A stretch of 64,000 nt of DNA from Clostridium manihotivorum (GCF_004015185.1 NZ_CP025746.1:6300327-6364326); one strand, 5' to 3'. Positions 8,490-17,984 are shown, counted from the stretch's first letter. Notes: generated by a model from the letters alone, not told the origin. Translations and numbers: made by a program.

Positions 8490-9875
8490 CTAATTAGTTT
8501 CTTCATTTTGTATTAAACTATGCTTTCTACCATAAGTAAAATACACAATAAGACCAATTATTATCCACACTGAAAATCCTAACCAAGTCTTAGCTTGTAG
8601 TCTTGAAAGGAGATATGTGCAACATATAACTGCTATAATTGGTGTAAATGGAACACCAGGACATTTAAATATTCTGTTGAAATTAGGCATTCTCTTTCTA
8701 AGAACAATTACACTTAAAGAAACCACTATGAAGCCTAACAAAGTCCCTATACTTAGAAATTGAACTATTATATCAAGCGGAAGTAACCCTGCTATTATTG
8801 CTGCTACAGTTCCGGTTATTATAGTAGATACATATGGTGTCTTATGAACTGGATGCACCTTAGAGAAAAGCTTAGGTAAAAGTCCATCTCTAGACATAAC
8901 CATAAACACTCTAACTTGGCCATATAGTACTGCCAAAATTGTTGAAATCATACCTATTATGGCACCAGTTCCAACTAAAGCAGAGCCCCAGTTTATACCT
9001 ACTCTTGCTAAAGCTCCAGGTACTGCATTTTCAGAAATTATCTCTTTAAAAGGAACCATTCCTGTAAGTACAAAGGCTACAGATATATAAAGTACACTCA
9101 CTATAGCAAGACACATTATTAAGCCTAATGGTATATCCCTCTTTGGATTATCCGCTTCTTCTGCTGCAGTAGATATTGCATCAAAGCCAATATATGAGAA
9201 GAATATAGTGGCTGTTCCCGCAAATATTCCTTTTATTCCGTATGGATTAAAAGGCTTATAGTTAGCTACATTTATATGAGAGAATCCCAACACTACGAAT
9301 AATAGTATTATGCATATCTTAATACCAACCATAATATTATTAACACGAGCGCTTTCTTGCATTCCATAGCATAAAAGTGATGTTATTATTACGATTATAA
9401 GTACAGCAGGAAGATCAATAATCCCACCTTTACTTGGTGATGCCGCAAAGGCTTTAGGTATACTTAAGCCAATATTGGCAAGTATGCCTTGAAACGTACC
9501 TGACCAACCTGATGCAACTGCACTACAAGCTACTAGATATTCCGCAGTAAGACACCAACCAATGATCATCGCCACTATTTCACCAAATGTTATATATGCA
9601 TAAGAATATGTGCTTCCTGCAACAGGAAACATAGTTGCAAGCTCAGAATAACTTAGTCCACAAAGGCAAGCTATAACAGCAGCTATAAGGAAGGATATTA
9701 TTACAGCAGGACCTGCAAGGTGAGCCCCTTCACCAGTAGCAACAAATATTCCTACACCCACAACTGCACCTACACCAAGTGCAGCTATATCCTTCGCTTT
9801 TAAATTTTTCTTCAACCCAGTTTTAGCTACTCCCTCAAGCATCTGCTCGGCTGTTTTTTTCTTAAAAATGTTCAT
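8490..9875 (-). CDS. APC-superfamily amino acid permease (YfnA/CAT-like)
   Basis: A 461-residue, twelve-helix cytoplasmic-membrane transporter. The first helix motif GVGAVVGVGIFVATG (about residues 33-47) is the APC substrate-binding segment. FFSYIGFDAISTAAEEADNPKRDIP (helix 6 and loop) is typical of the cationic amino acid transporter/YfnA branch. It is expected to be a proton-coupled importer; which amino acid cannot be read from sequence. RBS AAGGAGG precedes the ATG. No obvious riboswitch or T-box lies upstream. Confidence 0.88.
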   Translation of the reverse strand: MNIFKKKTAEQMLEGVAKTGLKKNLKAKDIAALGVGAVVGVGIFVATGEGAHLAGPAVIISFLIAAVIACLCGLSYSELATMFPVAGSTYSYAYITFGEIVAMIIGWCLTAEYLVACSAVASGWSGTFQGILANIGLSIPKAFAASPSKGGIIDLPAVLIIVIITSLLCYGMQESARVNNIMVGIKICIILLFVVLGFSHINVANYKPFNPYGIKGIFAGTATIFFSYIGFDAISTAAEEADNPKRDIPLGLIMCLAIVSVLYISVAFVLTGMVPFKEIISENAVPGALARVGINWGSALVGTGAIIGMISTILAVLYGQVRVFMVMSRDGLLPKLFSKVHPVHKTPYVSTIITGTVAAIIAGLLPLDIIVQFLSIGTLLGFIVVSLSVIVLRKRMPNFNRIFKCPGVPFTPIIAVICCTYLLSRLQAKTWLGFSVWIIIGLIVYFTYGRKHSLIQNEETN

Positions 9876-10321
9876 TAAAATCCTCCTTAAAAAGGCCCCA
9901 AAACAAATAAATTATTAAAAAATCATAAAACTAAATGAAAAATTATCATCACGATACAATATTATATAATAAATTAAAAAAACTTCAAACTAATAGCTAT
10001 ATATTTAACAACATATTTTATGATATATCGCCATTTTTCATTATTTTATACCGTATTTACTACATCTTTTTAAAAATAATTAAATTTATCTCTACAATTT
10101 TAATTTCTTATTGATATATATGTATAAATATTAACTGTATCAGTAGTATCAATTCATATTTTTTATAAAAAGTACTTAGTTCATATAAATAAAAATACAT
10201 CTAACTTATGGTTAAATGTATTTTTATTTAAACTATTATTATTACTAATAACCTTAATTATACTTATCACAAAGTTATTAAGTATTGCTCATTACCGTAA
10301 ATGTAGTAATGTTTATTCAAC
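9876..10321. other. Intergenic region with a terminator at 10188-10228
   Basis: It holds the permease RBS and AT-rich upstream DNA. The perfect hairpin AATAAAAATACAT (10188-10200) with 10216-10228 should terminate the anti-sigma operon. A smaller stem CATTAC/GTAATG lies at about 10290-10310. I see no gene. Confidence 0.5.
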
Positions 10322-11848
10322 TTAGTTAGCTCCTAGAATCTCTCCAGTCTCTGCATCCAGATATATTGTCACTTGATCTTTATCAGAACTGGTTACACTC
10401 CAAACTAGTTTGGAGTACGCCTCACTCCTAGGATAGATAGAATCTCCTTTTGCAGTATCCCCTTTTTTTGTTTTAGAAAGAATATCATAATTATTATTTG
10501 GAACAATTGATTCTAAACTAATATCCTTACAGCCATATATCCCTAGAGCCCTAAAATATCCCTCAGCAATAGTATAGGCGTGTCTTTCGTCTATATTAGT
10601 ATTAGACTTTCCATTATATATCAGAGGTCTATAAAAGCTAGTAATCCTCTCTAGTTGCCCCTTGGAACTAACTACTACTTGTACGGAATTATCTCTGCTA
10701 TAAATAACTTTATTATTTATAGCTATAGATTGGCAGAACTGTGCGACAAACTCTTTATTGGGCGTTCCAGGATAAGAAACATCTTCAATATTGTATTGAA
10801 AACCTAACTCTTTGTAGTAACCAATTGCCCTTTCCTTTAGCTGCTCTTCAGTTAAGTCCTTTAAACTATCATCGCTTTTTAAACCTTTAGTTAATGCCAG
10901 CTCTATAACTTGACCACTTAGGGCATCTATTCTTATTATATAACTATCAAATGTTACAGTATAATATGGTCTATTATAATCTTGAGTTCTACTGTTAATT
11001 CCAAAGCTCTTAACCTGTTCATCAGAGGAATAATACTTCTTAATAAAGTTTTTAGCTTTTTCTGTAGCAGTGTCAGTACTTATTGGTAAGTAGCCCGCTT
11101 CATCGTCTGCGCTCTGAGTCTTTAATATGTTTTCCAAATCACCGTTCTCACTGATCCAGGCGCCAATTATCTTATTAGAATATATCAAAGTTATAAGTAG
11201 CCCTTCAAGTTTATTATTCTTCTTAACATTTGCAGCATACAAAACTACCCTTTTTCCTTTATAAGCTTCAAAGTTGTATCCATTTTTTTTAGATAGTTCA
11301 TTTCTTTGTTTGAATATATCTCCTATTGGTATATCTCCAGCACGCTCCTCAAAATTAGGTATTCTAATATGCATATTTATAACGCTGTTCTTTACTATTA
11401 CATAGCCTTTTCTCATTGCAAATTCTTCTACGTTTTTACCGTATACAGACAATATACTTTCATTGGCCATCTCAGCTTTAGAAACTTTACTATATCCATC
11501 ATCTATCTTAGCATAGGTATCATCAGCATTATTACTATTCTTTGCTGAGACATTGCTTTCTCTATTAAACAAGTTAAATAAAGACGGCCTTAATACCGCT
11601 AATTCTCCTAAAATAGCAACAAAGAGGACACTTGCAACCAATAAGTTGGTTAAATTTCTTTTATCTTTTCTATTTTTCTGAGGTTCTACCTTTTCAACCT
11701 CACTAATCAAAATCTTTTTCGTCTCTTCAATCATATCCAAAGTTGGAAACTGAATATCTTCAAAATAATCTAAATTCTTAATATCATCTACAACATTTTT
11801 ATATTCTTCATCAAAGTCCTTATTTGAGTGTACTAACTTCTTTTTCAT
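10322..11848 (-). CDS. Membrane-anchored anti-sigma factor-like protein with PepSY/YcdB-type extracellular repeats
   Basis: A 508-residue protein. A cytoplasmic N-terminus of ~70 residues would hold the sigma factor, one membrane segment at about residues 67-87 follows, and the rest is extracytoplasmic. The outer part repeats the PepSY/YcdB pattern, for example YYTVTFDSYIIRIDALSGQV and VWSVTSSDKDQVTIYLDAETGEIL. The start overlaps the end of the ECF sigma gene by 29 nt, a coupled arrangement standard for sigma/anti-sigma pairs. No RsgI or zinc anti-sigma (HxxxCxxC) motif is present. The signal it senses is unknown. Confidence 0.75.
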   Translation of the reverse strand: MKKKLVHSNKDFDEEYKNVVDDIKNLDYFEDIQFPTLDMIEETKKILISEVEKVEPQKNRKDKRNLTNLLVASVLFVAILGELAVLRPSLFNLFNRESNVSAKNSNNADDTYAKIDDGYSKVSKAEMANESILSVYGKNVEEFAMRKGYVIVKNSVINMHIRIPNFEERAGDIPIGDIFKQRNELSKKNGYNFEAYKGKRVVLYAANVKKNNKLEGLLITLIYSNKIIGAWISENGDLENILKTQSADDEAGYLPISTDTATEKAKNFIKKYYSSDEQVKSFGINSRTQDYNRPYYTVTFDSYIIRIDALSGQVIELALTKGLKSDDSLKDLTEEQLKERAIGYYKELGFQYNIEDVSYPGTPNKEFVAQFCQSIAINNKVIYSRDNSVQVVVSSKGQLERITSFYRPLIYNGKSNTNIDERHAYTIAEGYFRALGIYGCKDISLESIVPNNNYDILSKTKKGDTAKGDSIYPRSEAYSKLVWSVTSSDKDQVTIYLDAETGEILGAN

Positions 11849-12392
11849 TGATATTTCCTCCTAAAAGCTTTTTATTCAAGTTCTTTAAAGCGCGTCTCAA
11901 TCTAGTCTTTACCGTCGCTTCCTTAGTAGAAGTTATCTTTGCTATTTCACTAATCTTCATATCATAAAAATATCTTAAAATGATAACTTCTTTCATTTCA
12001 AAACTCAAGGTATCTATAAGTGATCTTATATATTTGCTATCCTCTTGTTGTAATAGAGCCTCCATTGAAGTATCAATACTGTTTTCCTCTTTTATATCTA
12101 TATAGTTATTACACCAGTCTAGTTTTTGTCTTTTTACTCTTCTAAAATAGTCTTTAACTAAATTTGATGCTATAGTTAACAACCAGCTTTTCAGCTTATC
12201 CTCATGCTTGTATTTTTTTATGGCCCTTATGCCTTTAATAAATACTTCCTGCGTTAAATCATAAGACATATGGTAGTCTTCAGTAAGCTTATATATGTAG
12301 GCATACACTGTCTTATAATATCTACTAACTAATAAATCAACTGAACTTCTATCTCCATCAATAACAGCGTTTATTAACTGTTCATCCGACAT
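11820..12392 (-). CDS. ECF-family RNA polymerase sigma factor
   Basis: A 190-residue group IV sigma factor. Region 2 (about 20-90) includes YDLTQEVFIKGIRAI and the -10 recognition stretch KLKSWLLTIASNLVKDYFRR. Region 4 (about 125-178) includes LSFEMKEVIILRYFYDMKISEIA and the helix-turn-helix TSTKEATVKTRLRRALKNL. It is the first gene of a two-gene operon with its anti-sigma. The leader upstream folds into two hairpins (see 12493-12575), which might be involved in autoregulation. Confidence 0.9.
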   Translation of the reverse strand: MSDEQLINAVIDGDRSSVDLLVSRYYKTVYAYIYKLTEDYHMSYDLTQEVFIKGIRAIKKYKHEDKLKSWLLTIASNLVKDYFRRVKRQKLDWCNNYIDIKEENSIDTSMEALLQQEDSKYIRSLIDTLSFEMKEVIILRYFYDMKISEIAKITSTKEATVKTRLRRALKNLNKKLLGGNINEKEVSTLK

Positions 12393-12693
12393 AATCTTCC
12401 TCTCCCCTTAAATTATCAAACTACCCAAATTTATAGTCATTCTTTATATATCTTTGTGGTCTCCTACTAATAAAACAAACTTTTCATTGTACCCTGTGGA
12501 AGCTTTACCATCCATAGGGCGTCCATACACAATAAAAAGCAGTTTATCTTAACTATTCGCTTTTTCGAATTTAAGATTCTAAATACTTATTTATACATAT
12601 ACCTCAAAATACCCTCCTCAAATTATTGCTATATCATTACATAATAGGAACGAATCCATATAACAAAAAGTTTCATCCTTAATGAATAAAAAA
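12393..12693. other. ECF sigma upstream region with two hairpins
   Basis: On the minus strand the segment can form CTTAAATTCG...CGAATAGTTAAG (about 12545-12575) and, closer to the gene, CCCTATGG...CCACAGGG (about 12498-12525). Neither matches a riboswitch consensus I know. No coding potential is seen. Confidence 0.35.
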
Positions 12694-12725
12694 GAAGCCA
12701 CCAATAAAACTTTATTAATGACTTC
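12694..12725. terminator. Terminator downstream of the 47-residue ORF
   Basis: A 15-bp stem with G-U pairs (GAAGCCACCAATAAA against TTTATTAATGACTTC) and a 2-3-nt loop, flanked by A/T runs on both sides. Confidence 0.65.
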
Positions 12726-12801
12726 TTTTCATAATATTAAAAATTAAAACATCGGATCACTGGTTGCTGAATTTCAACATAGTATTTTAACAGAGCCAAA
12801 T

Positions 12802-12945
12802 TTAAAATTTCTTAGCCATAATTATAGCTTCTGCAAAAGGTTCATCCATAGTTTTAATACCTTTCAGATGCCCCTTAAATGCTTCTACAGGGTTTTTAAT
12901 TGTATTAGAATAACTTTTTCTATCCTTTTTATCTCTATGTTCCAT
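12802..12945 (-). CDS. Small basic protein, 47 residues, unknown function
   Basis: The open frame extends upstream to 13014. ATG 12945 has a clear GGAGG 7 nt before it, giving a 47-residue product that starts MEHRDKKDRKSYSN and ends with the semi-hydrophobic AEAIIMAKKF. The N-terminal half is very basic. It has a terminator downstream (12694-12725) and its own RBS, so it is likely a real gene. I do not recognise the family. Confidence 0.5.
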   Translation of the reverse strand: MEHRDKKDRKSYSNTIKNPVEAFKGHLKGIKTMDEPFAEAIIMAKKF

Positions 12946-13049
12946 AAAGAAACCTCCATCTTTAGACATTTTTATAGCAATATTATGTTTAACAATACTA
13001 TCAAAATTAACCAACTAATTAACAGGCTATTTAAGAGAAACTATTAGAA

Positions 13050-14126
13050 TTAAATATAAGACACCTTATTCCTTCCATCTCTTTTAGATTTATAAAGAGC
13101 ATTATCTGCTAATTCATAAAGCCTTTTTATATCTTTTGTACTCTCTGGAAAGCTTGCTACTCCAATTGACACAGTTAAGCACACTTCATTTTCATCAGAT
13201 AATATGAACCTATATTGTTCTACATTTTTTCTTATTTTTTCTCCTATCCTAATAGCACTTTCCCTATCGCAGTCAAGTAAGATAACAGTAAACTCTTCTC
13301 CTCCATTCCTTGATATTACATCAAAAGACCTGCTACTGTTAACGAATATATTTGCCATTTCCTTCAATACTATATCACCATTAGCATGACCATATGTATC
13401 ATTTATATGTTTAAAATGGTCTACATCTATAACTAAAAGCGAAAGTCTCTCCTCTTTATCTAGAGCATTAGAAGCTAACCTTTTCATCATTATATTAAAT
13501 TGTCTTAAGTTGTTTAACCCTGTTAAAAAGTCTTGAGATGACTCTTTAACAAGCTTTACATAAAGTCTATTTGAAGAAAAACAATATTCAAGATACTTAT
13601 AGGTAATTGAAGATACAATTATCGATGACATTATATACATAGCTAGTATGGATTTAAACTCAGCAGCATTGTAATAATTTATTATAAGCGCAATACTAGC
13701 TGCAACTGTGTTAAATGAAGTGCAGTACGCCCACTTTTGCCAAAGCCTAAGTTTTTTATTACAAATTACCCAATTGGCTGAGCCAGAAACTATAATTAAA
13801 ATAACTCCATAAACAGATGAAATATTCACTCCAAAATAAGCTATTCTAAAAAATACTATCATGATGCTACATACGTATATCGATAGACCACCACCATAAA
13901 TTGCAGCTATTATTATCGCCATATTTCTAAAGTCTATTATTGAATTTGTATAAACAGGGCATCCAAAGTAGATAAGACCAACACCTAAAATCCCATTGAG
14001 AACTCCTATAATCAATTTCTTAGTATAAGGATTTATTTTTATATGATCATATTCTTTTTTCCACTGAGTGAATAAACTGATAGAACTTATTAGAATAGAG
14101 AGATTTATAAAAAGCTCTTTGATCAT
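13050..14126 (-). CDS. Diguanylate cyclase with 5TM-LytS-type membrane sensor
   Basis: A 358-residue protein. Residues 1 to ~185 contain five to six hydrophobic helices resembling the 5TMR-LYT sensor, including GVLNGILGVGLIYFG and the conserved FRNMAIIIAAIYGGG. Residues ~195-358 are a GGDEF domain with the active-site motif GGEEF, the substrate loop DVDHFKHINDTYGHANGD, and an RSFD inhibitory site placed five residues before GGEEF. It should therefore make cyclic-di-GMP and show product inhibition. It is monocistronic. Confidence 0.92.
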   Translation of the reverse strand: MIKELFINLSILISSISLFTQWKKEYDHIKINPYTKKLIIGVLNGILGVGLIYFGCPVYTNSIIDFRNMAIIIAAIYGGGLSIYVCSIMIVFFRIAYFGVNISSVYGVILIIVSGSANWVICNKKLRLWQKWAYCTSFNTVAASIALIINYYNAAEFKSILAMYIMSSIIVSSITYKYLEYCFSSNRLYVKLVKESSQDFLTGLNNLRQFNIMMKRLASNALDKEERLSLLVIDVDHFKHINDTYGHANGDIVLKEMANIFVNSSRSFDVISRNGGEEFTVILLDCDRESAIRIGEKIRKNVEQYRFILSDENEVCLTVSIGVASFPESTKDIKRLYELADNALYKSKRDGRNKVSYI

Positions 14127-14388
14127 ATAAAGACTCCTTTCATATATGGCTTATGTTTTATTATTTGAATGAGTTCCTCTATTTATGTATAAGCAACATC
14201 TCCTCTTCATTACAATAAGTAAAGTTTTATCTTAGCAACTCTTTTTGTACCTCTATCATTACAAATTCATATAAATAAAATCCACAAGTCGAATAAACCT
14301 TCTTTTTAAGTATATTCCCAAAACTATAGACCTCCGGAATCACTTAACTTAACCAACAAAAAATCTTATATTTTTCTATAAAACAAAA
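14127..14388. other. Intergenic region without recognised features
   Basis: AT-rich sequence upstream of the diguanylate cyclase gene. I see its RBS (AAGGAG) but no convincing promoter pair, repeat or short ORF. Confidence 0.4.
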
Positions 14389-14466
14389 AAACACCCATAA
14401 TTTAAGCACTTCCATCAATTAGTTAGCATAAACTAATTTTTAAACTGTACTTACTTCCAGGTGTTT
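14389..14466 (-). terminator. Elongated terminator structure after the FRM2-type nitroreductase
   Basis: The base stem AAACACC/GGTGTTT (14389-14395/14460-14466) encloses an inner hairpin AATTAGTT/AACTAATT, followed on the minus strand by seven Ts. The two sides each contain a TGGAAGT word as a direct repeat, so this is larger than a simple terminator. Confidence 0.6.
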
Positions 14467-14477
14467 GAAATACGTTT

Positions 14478-15077
14478 CTATTGAAATAATCTAAATTTCT
14501 CATCTATAGACTGATAATCTTTTTCTCCAGCCAATTGGAGTGGCTTTCCAAATGGCATTTGTGCAATAAGCTTCCACTGTTCTGGTATATGCCAATTACT
14601 TTTAACTTCCTCATCAATTAATGGATTATAGTGCTGAAGCGATGCTCCAAGACCTTCTATCTCTAAAGCAGTCCATACTATATATTGAAGCATACCAGAA
14701 GACTGTTGAGACCAAACTGGAAAATTATCTTTATACAGCGCAAATCCCTCTTGAAGACTCTTTATTACATTCTGATCTTCGAAATAAAGTATTGTACCAT
14801 GTCCCCTAGCAAAGGCATCTATTTTCTCTTCGGTTTGAGAAAAGCTAGATTCAGGTACTACTTTTCTTAAGGCTTCCTTAGTTATCTCCCAAAGCTTCGT
14901 GTGGTGCTTGCCTAGTAGCAATAAAACTCTTCCACTCTGCGAATTAAATGAGGTCGGAGAATACTTTACAGCCTCTTTAACTATATCCACTATCCTTTCA
15001 TCAGGTATAGTTGATTCATTACTAATAGCATAAATTGATCTCCTACTTTTAATAGCAGTATAAAAATCAATAATCAT
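14478..15077 (-). CDS. Nitroreductase family protein, FRM2/YdgI-like
   Basis: A 199-residue FMN-dependent oxidoreductase. N-terminal residues IKSRRSIYAI and YSPTSFNSQSGRVLLLLG (about 37-56) bind flavin. EIEGLGASLQHYNPLID and MPFGKP in the C-terminal half are typical of the FRM2 branch, once described as fatty-acid repression mutant proteins and often tied to oxidative or nitro-compound stress. It is only distantly similar to the nitroreductase at 2589-3254. RBS GGAGGAG precedes the ATG. It is monocistronic with its own long terminator. Confidence 0.88.
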   Translation of the reverse strand: MIIDFYTAIKSRRSIYAISNESTIPDERIVDIVKEAVKYSPTSFNSQSGRVLLLLGKHHTKLWEITKEALRKVVPESSFSQTEEKIDAFARGHGTILYFEDQNVIKSLQEGFALYKDNFPVWSQQSSGMLQYIVWTALEIEGLGASLQHYNPLIDEEVKSNWHIPEQWKLIAQMPFGKPLQLAGEKDYQSIDEKFRLFQ

Positions 15078-15208
15078 ATTTTCTCCTCCTACTTTAAGGT
15101 CAGTTGATATGCACCTTTATATCAAAAAGGTTTCTTATCTCCATATAGCTTTTACTTATGATATGAGGTTTATGTATATAGATAATTTATACGCCTAATT
15201 CTGTTATA

Positions 15209-15622
15209 TTATAAAAGCTGTTGAATCCTTTGCCATACATCAGGATTACTCTTTTTTATATTTATTATCTTGAAGCTCTTATTAACAAAAGCATGAACTG
15301 TATTTCCCTTAGCTAAAACAACATTATCTTCATCTCTTACAACCTCATAAGAAAATATGACTTTAGCTCCATTTAATTCTTCTATTTTAGTTTTCACTGT
15401 AAGTTCGTCCTCATATTTTGCTCCTACAATATACTTACATCTGCTCTCAACCAAAGGAATCATAATGTTTTCCTCTTCCATCTGCTTATAAGTCATTCCT
15501 GATTCTTTTATGAATTCAGTTCTTCCCACTTCAAACCATGCATAATAATTTGAATGATGCACGATACCCATCTGGTCAGTTTCCACATATCTCACTTTAA
15601 TTTTTGTTTCACTTACTCTCAT
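15209..15622 (-). CDS. Acyl-CoA thioesterase, 4-hydroxybenzoyl-CoA thioesterase (YbgC/FadM) family
   Basis: A 137-residue hotdog-fold thioesterase. The motif VRYVETDQMGIVHHSNYYAWFEVGR near the N-terminus carries the catalytic Asp of the YbgC class. It would hydrolyse acyl-CoA or acyl-ACP thioesters in the cytoplasm. The frame is open from a TTG at 15628; ATG 15622 with GAGGAG 7 nt upstream is preferred. It is followed after 89 nt by no gene on this strand except the patatin located upstream, so it could be cotranscribed from the patatin gene. Confidence 0.88.
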   Translation of the reverse strand: MRVSETKIKVRYVETDQMGIVHHSNYYAWFEVGRTEFIKESGMTYKQMEEENIMIPLVESRCKYIVGAKYEDELTVKTKIEELNGAKVIFSYEVVRDEDNVVLAKGNTVHAFVNKSFKIINIKKSNPDVWQRIQQLL

Positions 15623-15710
15623 ATACAATCTCCTCGGTTAGTATATAGTCCGCTAACTATACTAAACTACTTTTTTAATTATAGTAAACAGGAAAAAAGC
15701 TAAAGGCTTT

Positions 15711-16565
15711 TTATAACCAAGCCTTTAACTTTTCATAATTCTTCTTTGCATCTTCATAGCCTAAGTCATATAGTTTATAAAGCTTCTCAGGCTTCTTTTC
15801 CAATCTATCAACCTGTAAATCTTCGCTTGGCCTTAAAACAAATATATCTCCGTCTCTATTCATCTGCTCTATTAAATCTAAAGTTTTATTATAAACGGAA
15901 TGTCTGTTTACCATAGCCTCAGCTAGACCTTTATATTTAGAGTAAACTCTATCTACAATCCATCTTCTCTTAAACGCTTCTTTTCTATAGCCTTCTGGCC
16001 TTGTTAGTATAACTACGTGTTTTTTATTACCATCACTTATTGACTTATTTAATGGTATAGGAGCTGATATCCCTCCATCAAGCAGATGATACTTATCATA
16101 ATCAACTATAGGCGCTGCAAAAGGAAGACTACTAGATGCTCGTATAACAGTTATTATCTTGTCATTATCTTTAAAGCACTGATTTTTTTCTACATAAAAA
16201 GGTTCCCCTGTTATACAATCTGTAGTTCCGATGACAAATCTTTGATCAGAATCAAAAAACGTATCATAATCAAAAGGATCTAATTCATTCGGTATTTTGT
16301 TATATACAAAATCTATTCCAAACAAACTCTTTTCCTTTAAAAAGTTCCTATAACTTAAGTACCTATGATCTCCTATATACCCTATGTTAATTCTTTTGTT
16401 TCTCTCGAACTGTTTAGAAATATATGATGCTGCATTACATGCACCTGCTGAAACTCCTATTACATATGGGAAGTGTAAAGATTTTTCAAGAAAGAAGTCA
16501 AGCACACCAGCAGTATAAACTCCCCTTAGACCTCCACCTTCAAGTACTAATCCTATATCCTTCAT
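15711..16565 (-). CDS. Patatin-like phospholipase (YjjU type)
   Basis: A ~284-residue patatin. The oxyanion-hole motif GGGLRG is at about residues 11-16, the nucleophile elbow GVSAG (Ser) at about 38-42, and the catalytic Asp in DGGIS around 165. It is a serine-aspartate dyad lipid acyl hydrolase, cytoplasmic or peripheral. Two adjacent ATGs exist; the second (16565) has the better distance from AAGGTG. The downstream thioesterase 88 nt away suggests a small lipid-metabolism unit. Confidence 0.88.
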   Translation of the reverse strand: MKDIGLVLEGGGLRGVYTAGVLDFFLEKSLHFPYVIGVSAGACNAASYISKQFERNKRINIGYIGDHRYLSYRNFLKEKSLFGIDFVYNKIPNELDPFDYDTFFDSDQRFVIGTTDCITGEPFYVEKNQCFKDNDKIITVIRASSSLPFAAPIVDYDKYHLLDGGISAPIPLNKSISDGNKKHVVILTRPEGYRKEAFKRRWIVDRVYSKYKGLAEAMVNRHSVYNKTLDLIEQMNRDGDIFVLRPSEDLQVDRLEKKPEKLYKLYDLGYEDAKKNYEKLKAWL

Positions 16566-16650
16566 CATATCACCTTCTACTCTTTATATTTACTTTATTA
16601 TACTAAATTGTTTCAACTTATAATAGTCAAAATTTTATTAATAAAATAAT

Positions 16651-16779
16651 TATAATACTTAAAACAGCCTTGTAAACCAGTTATAGAAAGCTACTAAGTA
16701 TAAATAATAATTTTAATAAGTAAAAGTAACCTTTTATATCATAGGCTCATATAATAGTCATTGTAAGGTTTACAAAGCT
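16651..16779 (+). promoter_or_regulatory. Promoter -10 and long-range-paired leader of the DUF2935 gene
   Basis: TATAAT (16651-16656) predicts a start near 16663. Immediately downstream, AGCCTTGTAAACC (16666-16678) is complementary at 12 of 13 positions to 16767-16779, closing a domain of 114 nt that ends 29 nt before the ATG. No clear -35 is seen. The architecture resembles a structured leader, but it matches no riboswitch consensus I know. Confidence 0.4.
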
Positions 16780-16808
16780 ACATAAATAATATTAAGGAAG
16801 GATACATT

Positions 16809-17741
16809 ATGCTCAGTGATAGAGACTATATCATTCACTCATTAGAGTTTAACCTATTCTTTTTAAGAATTGCAAAGGAACATACAATTTTTGCGGCAGC
16901 TTCGCTACCAATAAAGAACTTAAACATTATAAAACAGGCTAACATCTTTAAGAGAGCATATGAAGATCTTCTTTCCAGAGTCATATTGCTTAGTACAAAC
17001 GAGCAAGTTAGCGGCTCTATAACAAACTCAGGAGAATTTGTAACAGAATACACCTTAGCTGCTGAAACAATAACATCTCAATTAACTGGAATTCCCATAG
17101 AAACAAATATTACAAGTCAAGAAATAAAGATGTTTAAGTCTAGTTTCCCAAGCTCCAGACAAGACAACCTAATAGCTCAAATATCAGGATTAAATGAAGA
17201 AGCTATTCGTCTTACAAATATAGTCATAGACTTTCAAACAAAATTATTAAATGATGTTTTAAACTGCAGAGCCTTTTCTTATACTTATCCTTTAATGCTA
17301 GAACATGTCACTAGAGAGGCTCAGTTTGCTGTAATGACTTTAAGGAAGTTGCAAATGAAAGATACTATAGATACAATAAATGAAATAATAAACTTTGAAA
17401 TTAATTGGACTAGGCTTATGGATGAGCATTCAAAATTTATAAGAGGGTATCTAGATCCATCTCAACCAGCACTTTTTGATACAGCTAACGGATTCTCTAA
17501 TGAATTTGATAAGCTACTTGCTTCAACCTTAGCACTTGAAGATAGTCCAGAAGAACTTGCAAGAGTTACAAGAGAAACTATAACTCAAGTTACCAGCTTA
17601 AGAGACTTTAAAACACAATCCGTAGAAGGAATACTTTCTTGTAAAATACGTTCTATAATACCTCCACTATTAAGCGACCACGTTCTAAGAGAAGCAAATT
17701 ACTATTTAAAGCTTCTAAGAACCTTTGAGTCAACTCAATAG
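16809..17741 (+). CDS. DUF2935 family protein, tandem helical-bundle
   Basis: A 310-residue all-helical protein made of two similar halves. Metal-ligand-like Glu/His pairs recur: SLEFNLFFLRIAKEHTIF near the N-terminus, LEHVTREAQFAV, EINWTRLMDEHSKFIRGYLDP, and SDHVLREANYYL near the C-terminus. This is the DUF2935 pattern found in spore-forming Firmicutes, a ferritin-like four-helix bundle in structural predictions. Its function is unknown. RBS AAGGAAGG precedes the ATG. The stop runs directly into repeat copy A, so the + transcript would carry the repeat as its 3' UTR. Confidence 0.85.
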   Translation: MLSDRDYIIHSLEFNLFFLRIAKEHTIFAAASLPIKNLNIIKQANIFKRAYEDLLSRVILLSTNEQVSGSITNSGEFVTEYTLAAETITSQLTGIPIETNITSQEIKMFKSSFPSSRQDNLIAQISGLNEEAIRLTNIVIDFQTKLLNDVLNCRAFSYTYPLMLEHVTREAQFAVMTLRKLQMKDTIDTINEIINFEINWTRLMDEHSKFIRGYLDPSQPALFDTANGFSNEFDKLLASTLALEDSPEELARVTRETITQVTSLRDFKTQSVEGILSCKIRSIIPPLLSDHVLREANYYLKLLRTFESTQ

Positions 17742-17936
17742 TAATGTATATGAGGAAAATCTGGCAGACAAATAAGACTTTCTTTTTTATGGCTTACCTT
17801 AAACAGCTATTACAACCCCTGGATACTAGTAGATTTAGCTAGGAAACGTTTTTATACTTTCCTACGAAAAAGAAAGCGTTTTTCATTATACCTTTGTGAG
17901 GTCTTTAGCCTCCATGTAGGATTCCTATACAGTAAA
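17742..17936 (+). repeat. Dispersed repeat, copy A (with extra stem-loop insert)
   Basis: It begins AATGTATATGAGGAAAATCT directly at the DUF2935 stop and ends ACAGTAAAAAA. It is expanded relative to other copies by ~60 bp (about 17862-17921) bounded by CCTAC/GTAGG and containing hairpins GAAAAA/TTTTTC and GAGG/CCTC. TTCCTA flanks the insert on both sides. The terminator of the minus-strand glucosaminidase gene follows at once. Confidence 0.75.
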
Positions 17937-17941
17937 AAACT

Positions 17942-17984
17942 AAAAGACTTAGACTAATTATATTAAAATTAATCTAAGTCTTTT
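17942..17984. terminator. Terminator abutting repeat A
   Basis: The stem AAAAGACTTAGA/TCTAAGTCTTTT is adjacent to the repeat. On the minus strand its T-tract merges into the repeat end TTTTTTACTGT. Confidence 0.75.

Noticed and set aside
12393..12600. Cyclic-di-GMP riboswitch upstream of the ECF sigma operon
   Set aside because: Some GG/ACGC words looked suggestive, but the conserved GEMM core and tetraloop receptor could not be assembled.
12946..13014. Longer 70-residue version of the small basic protein
   Set aside because: The upstream start lacks an RBS, while ATG 12945 has GGAGG at 7 nt.
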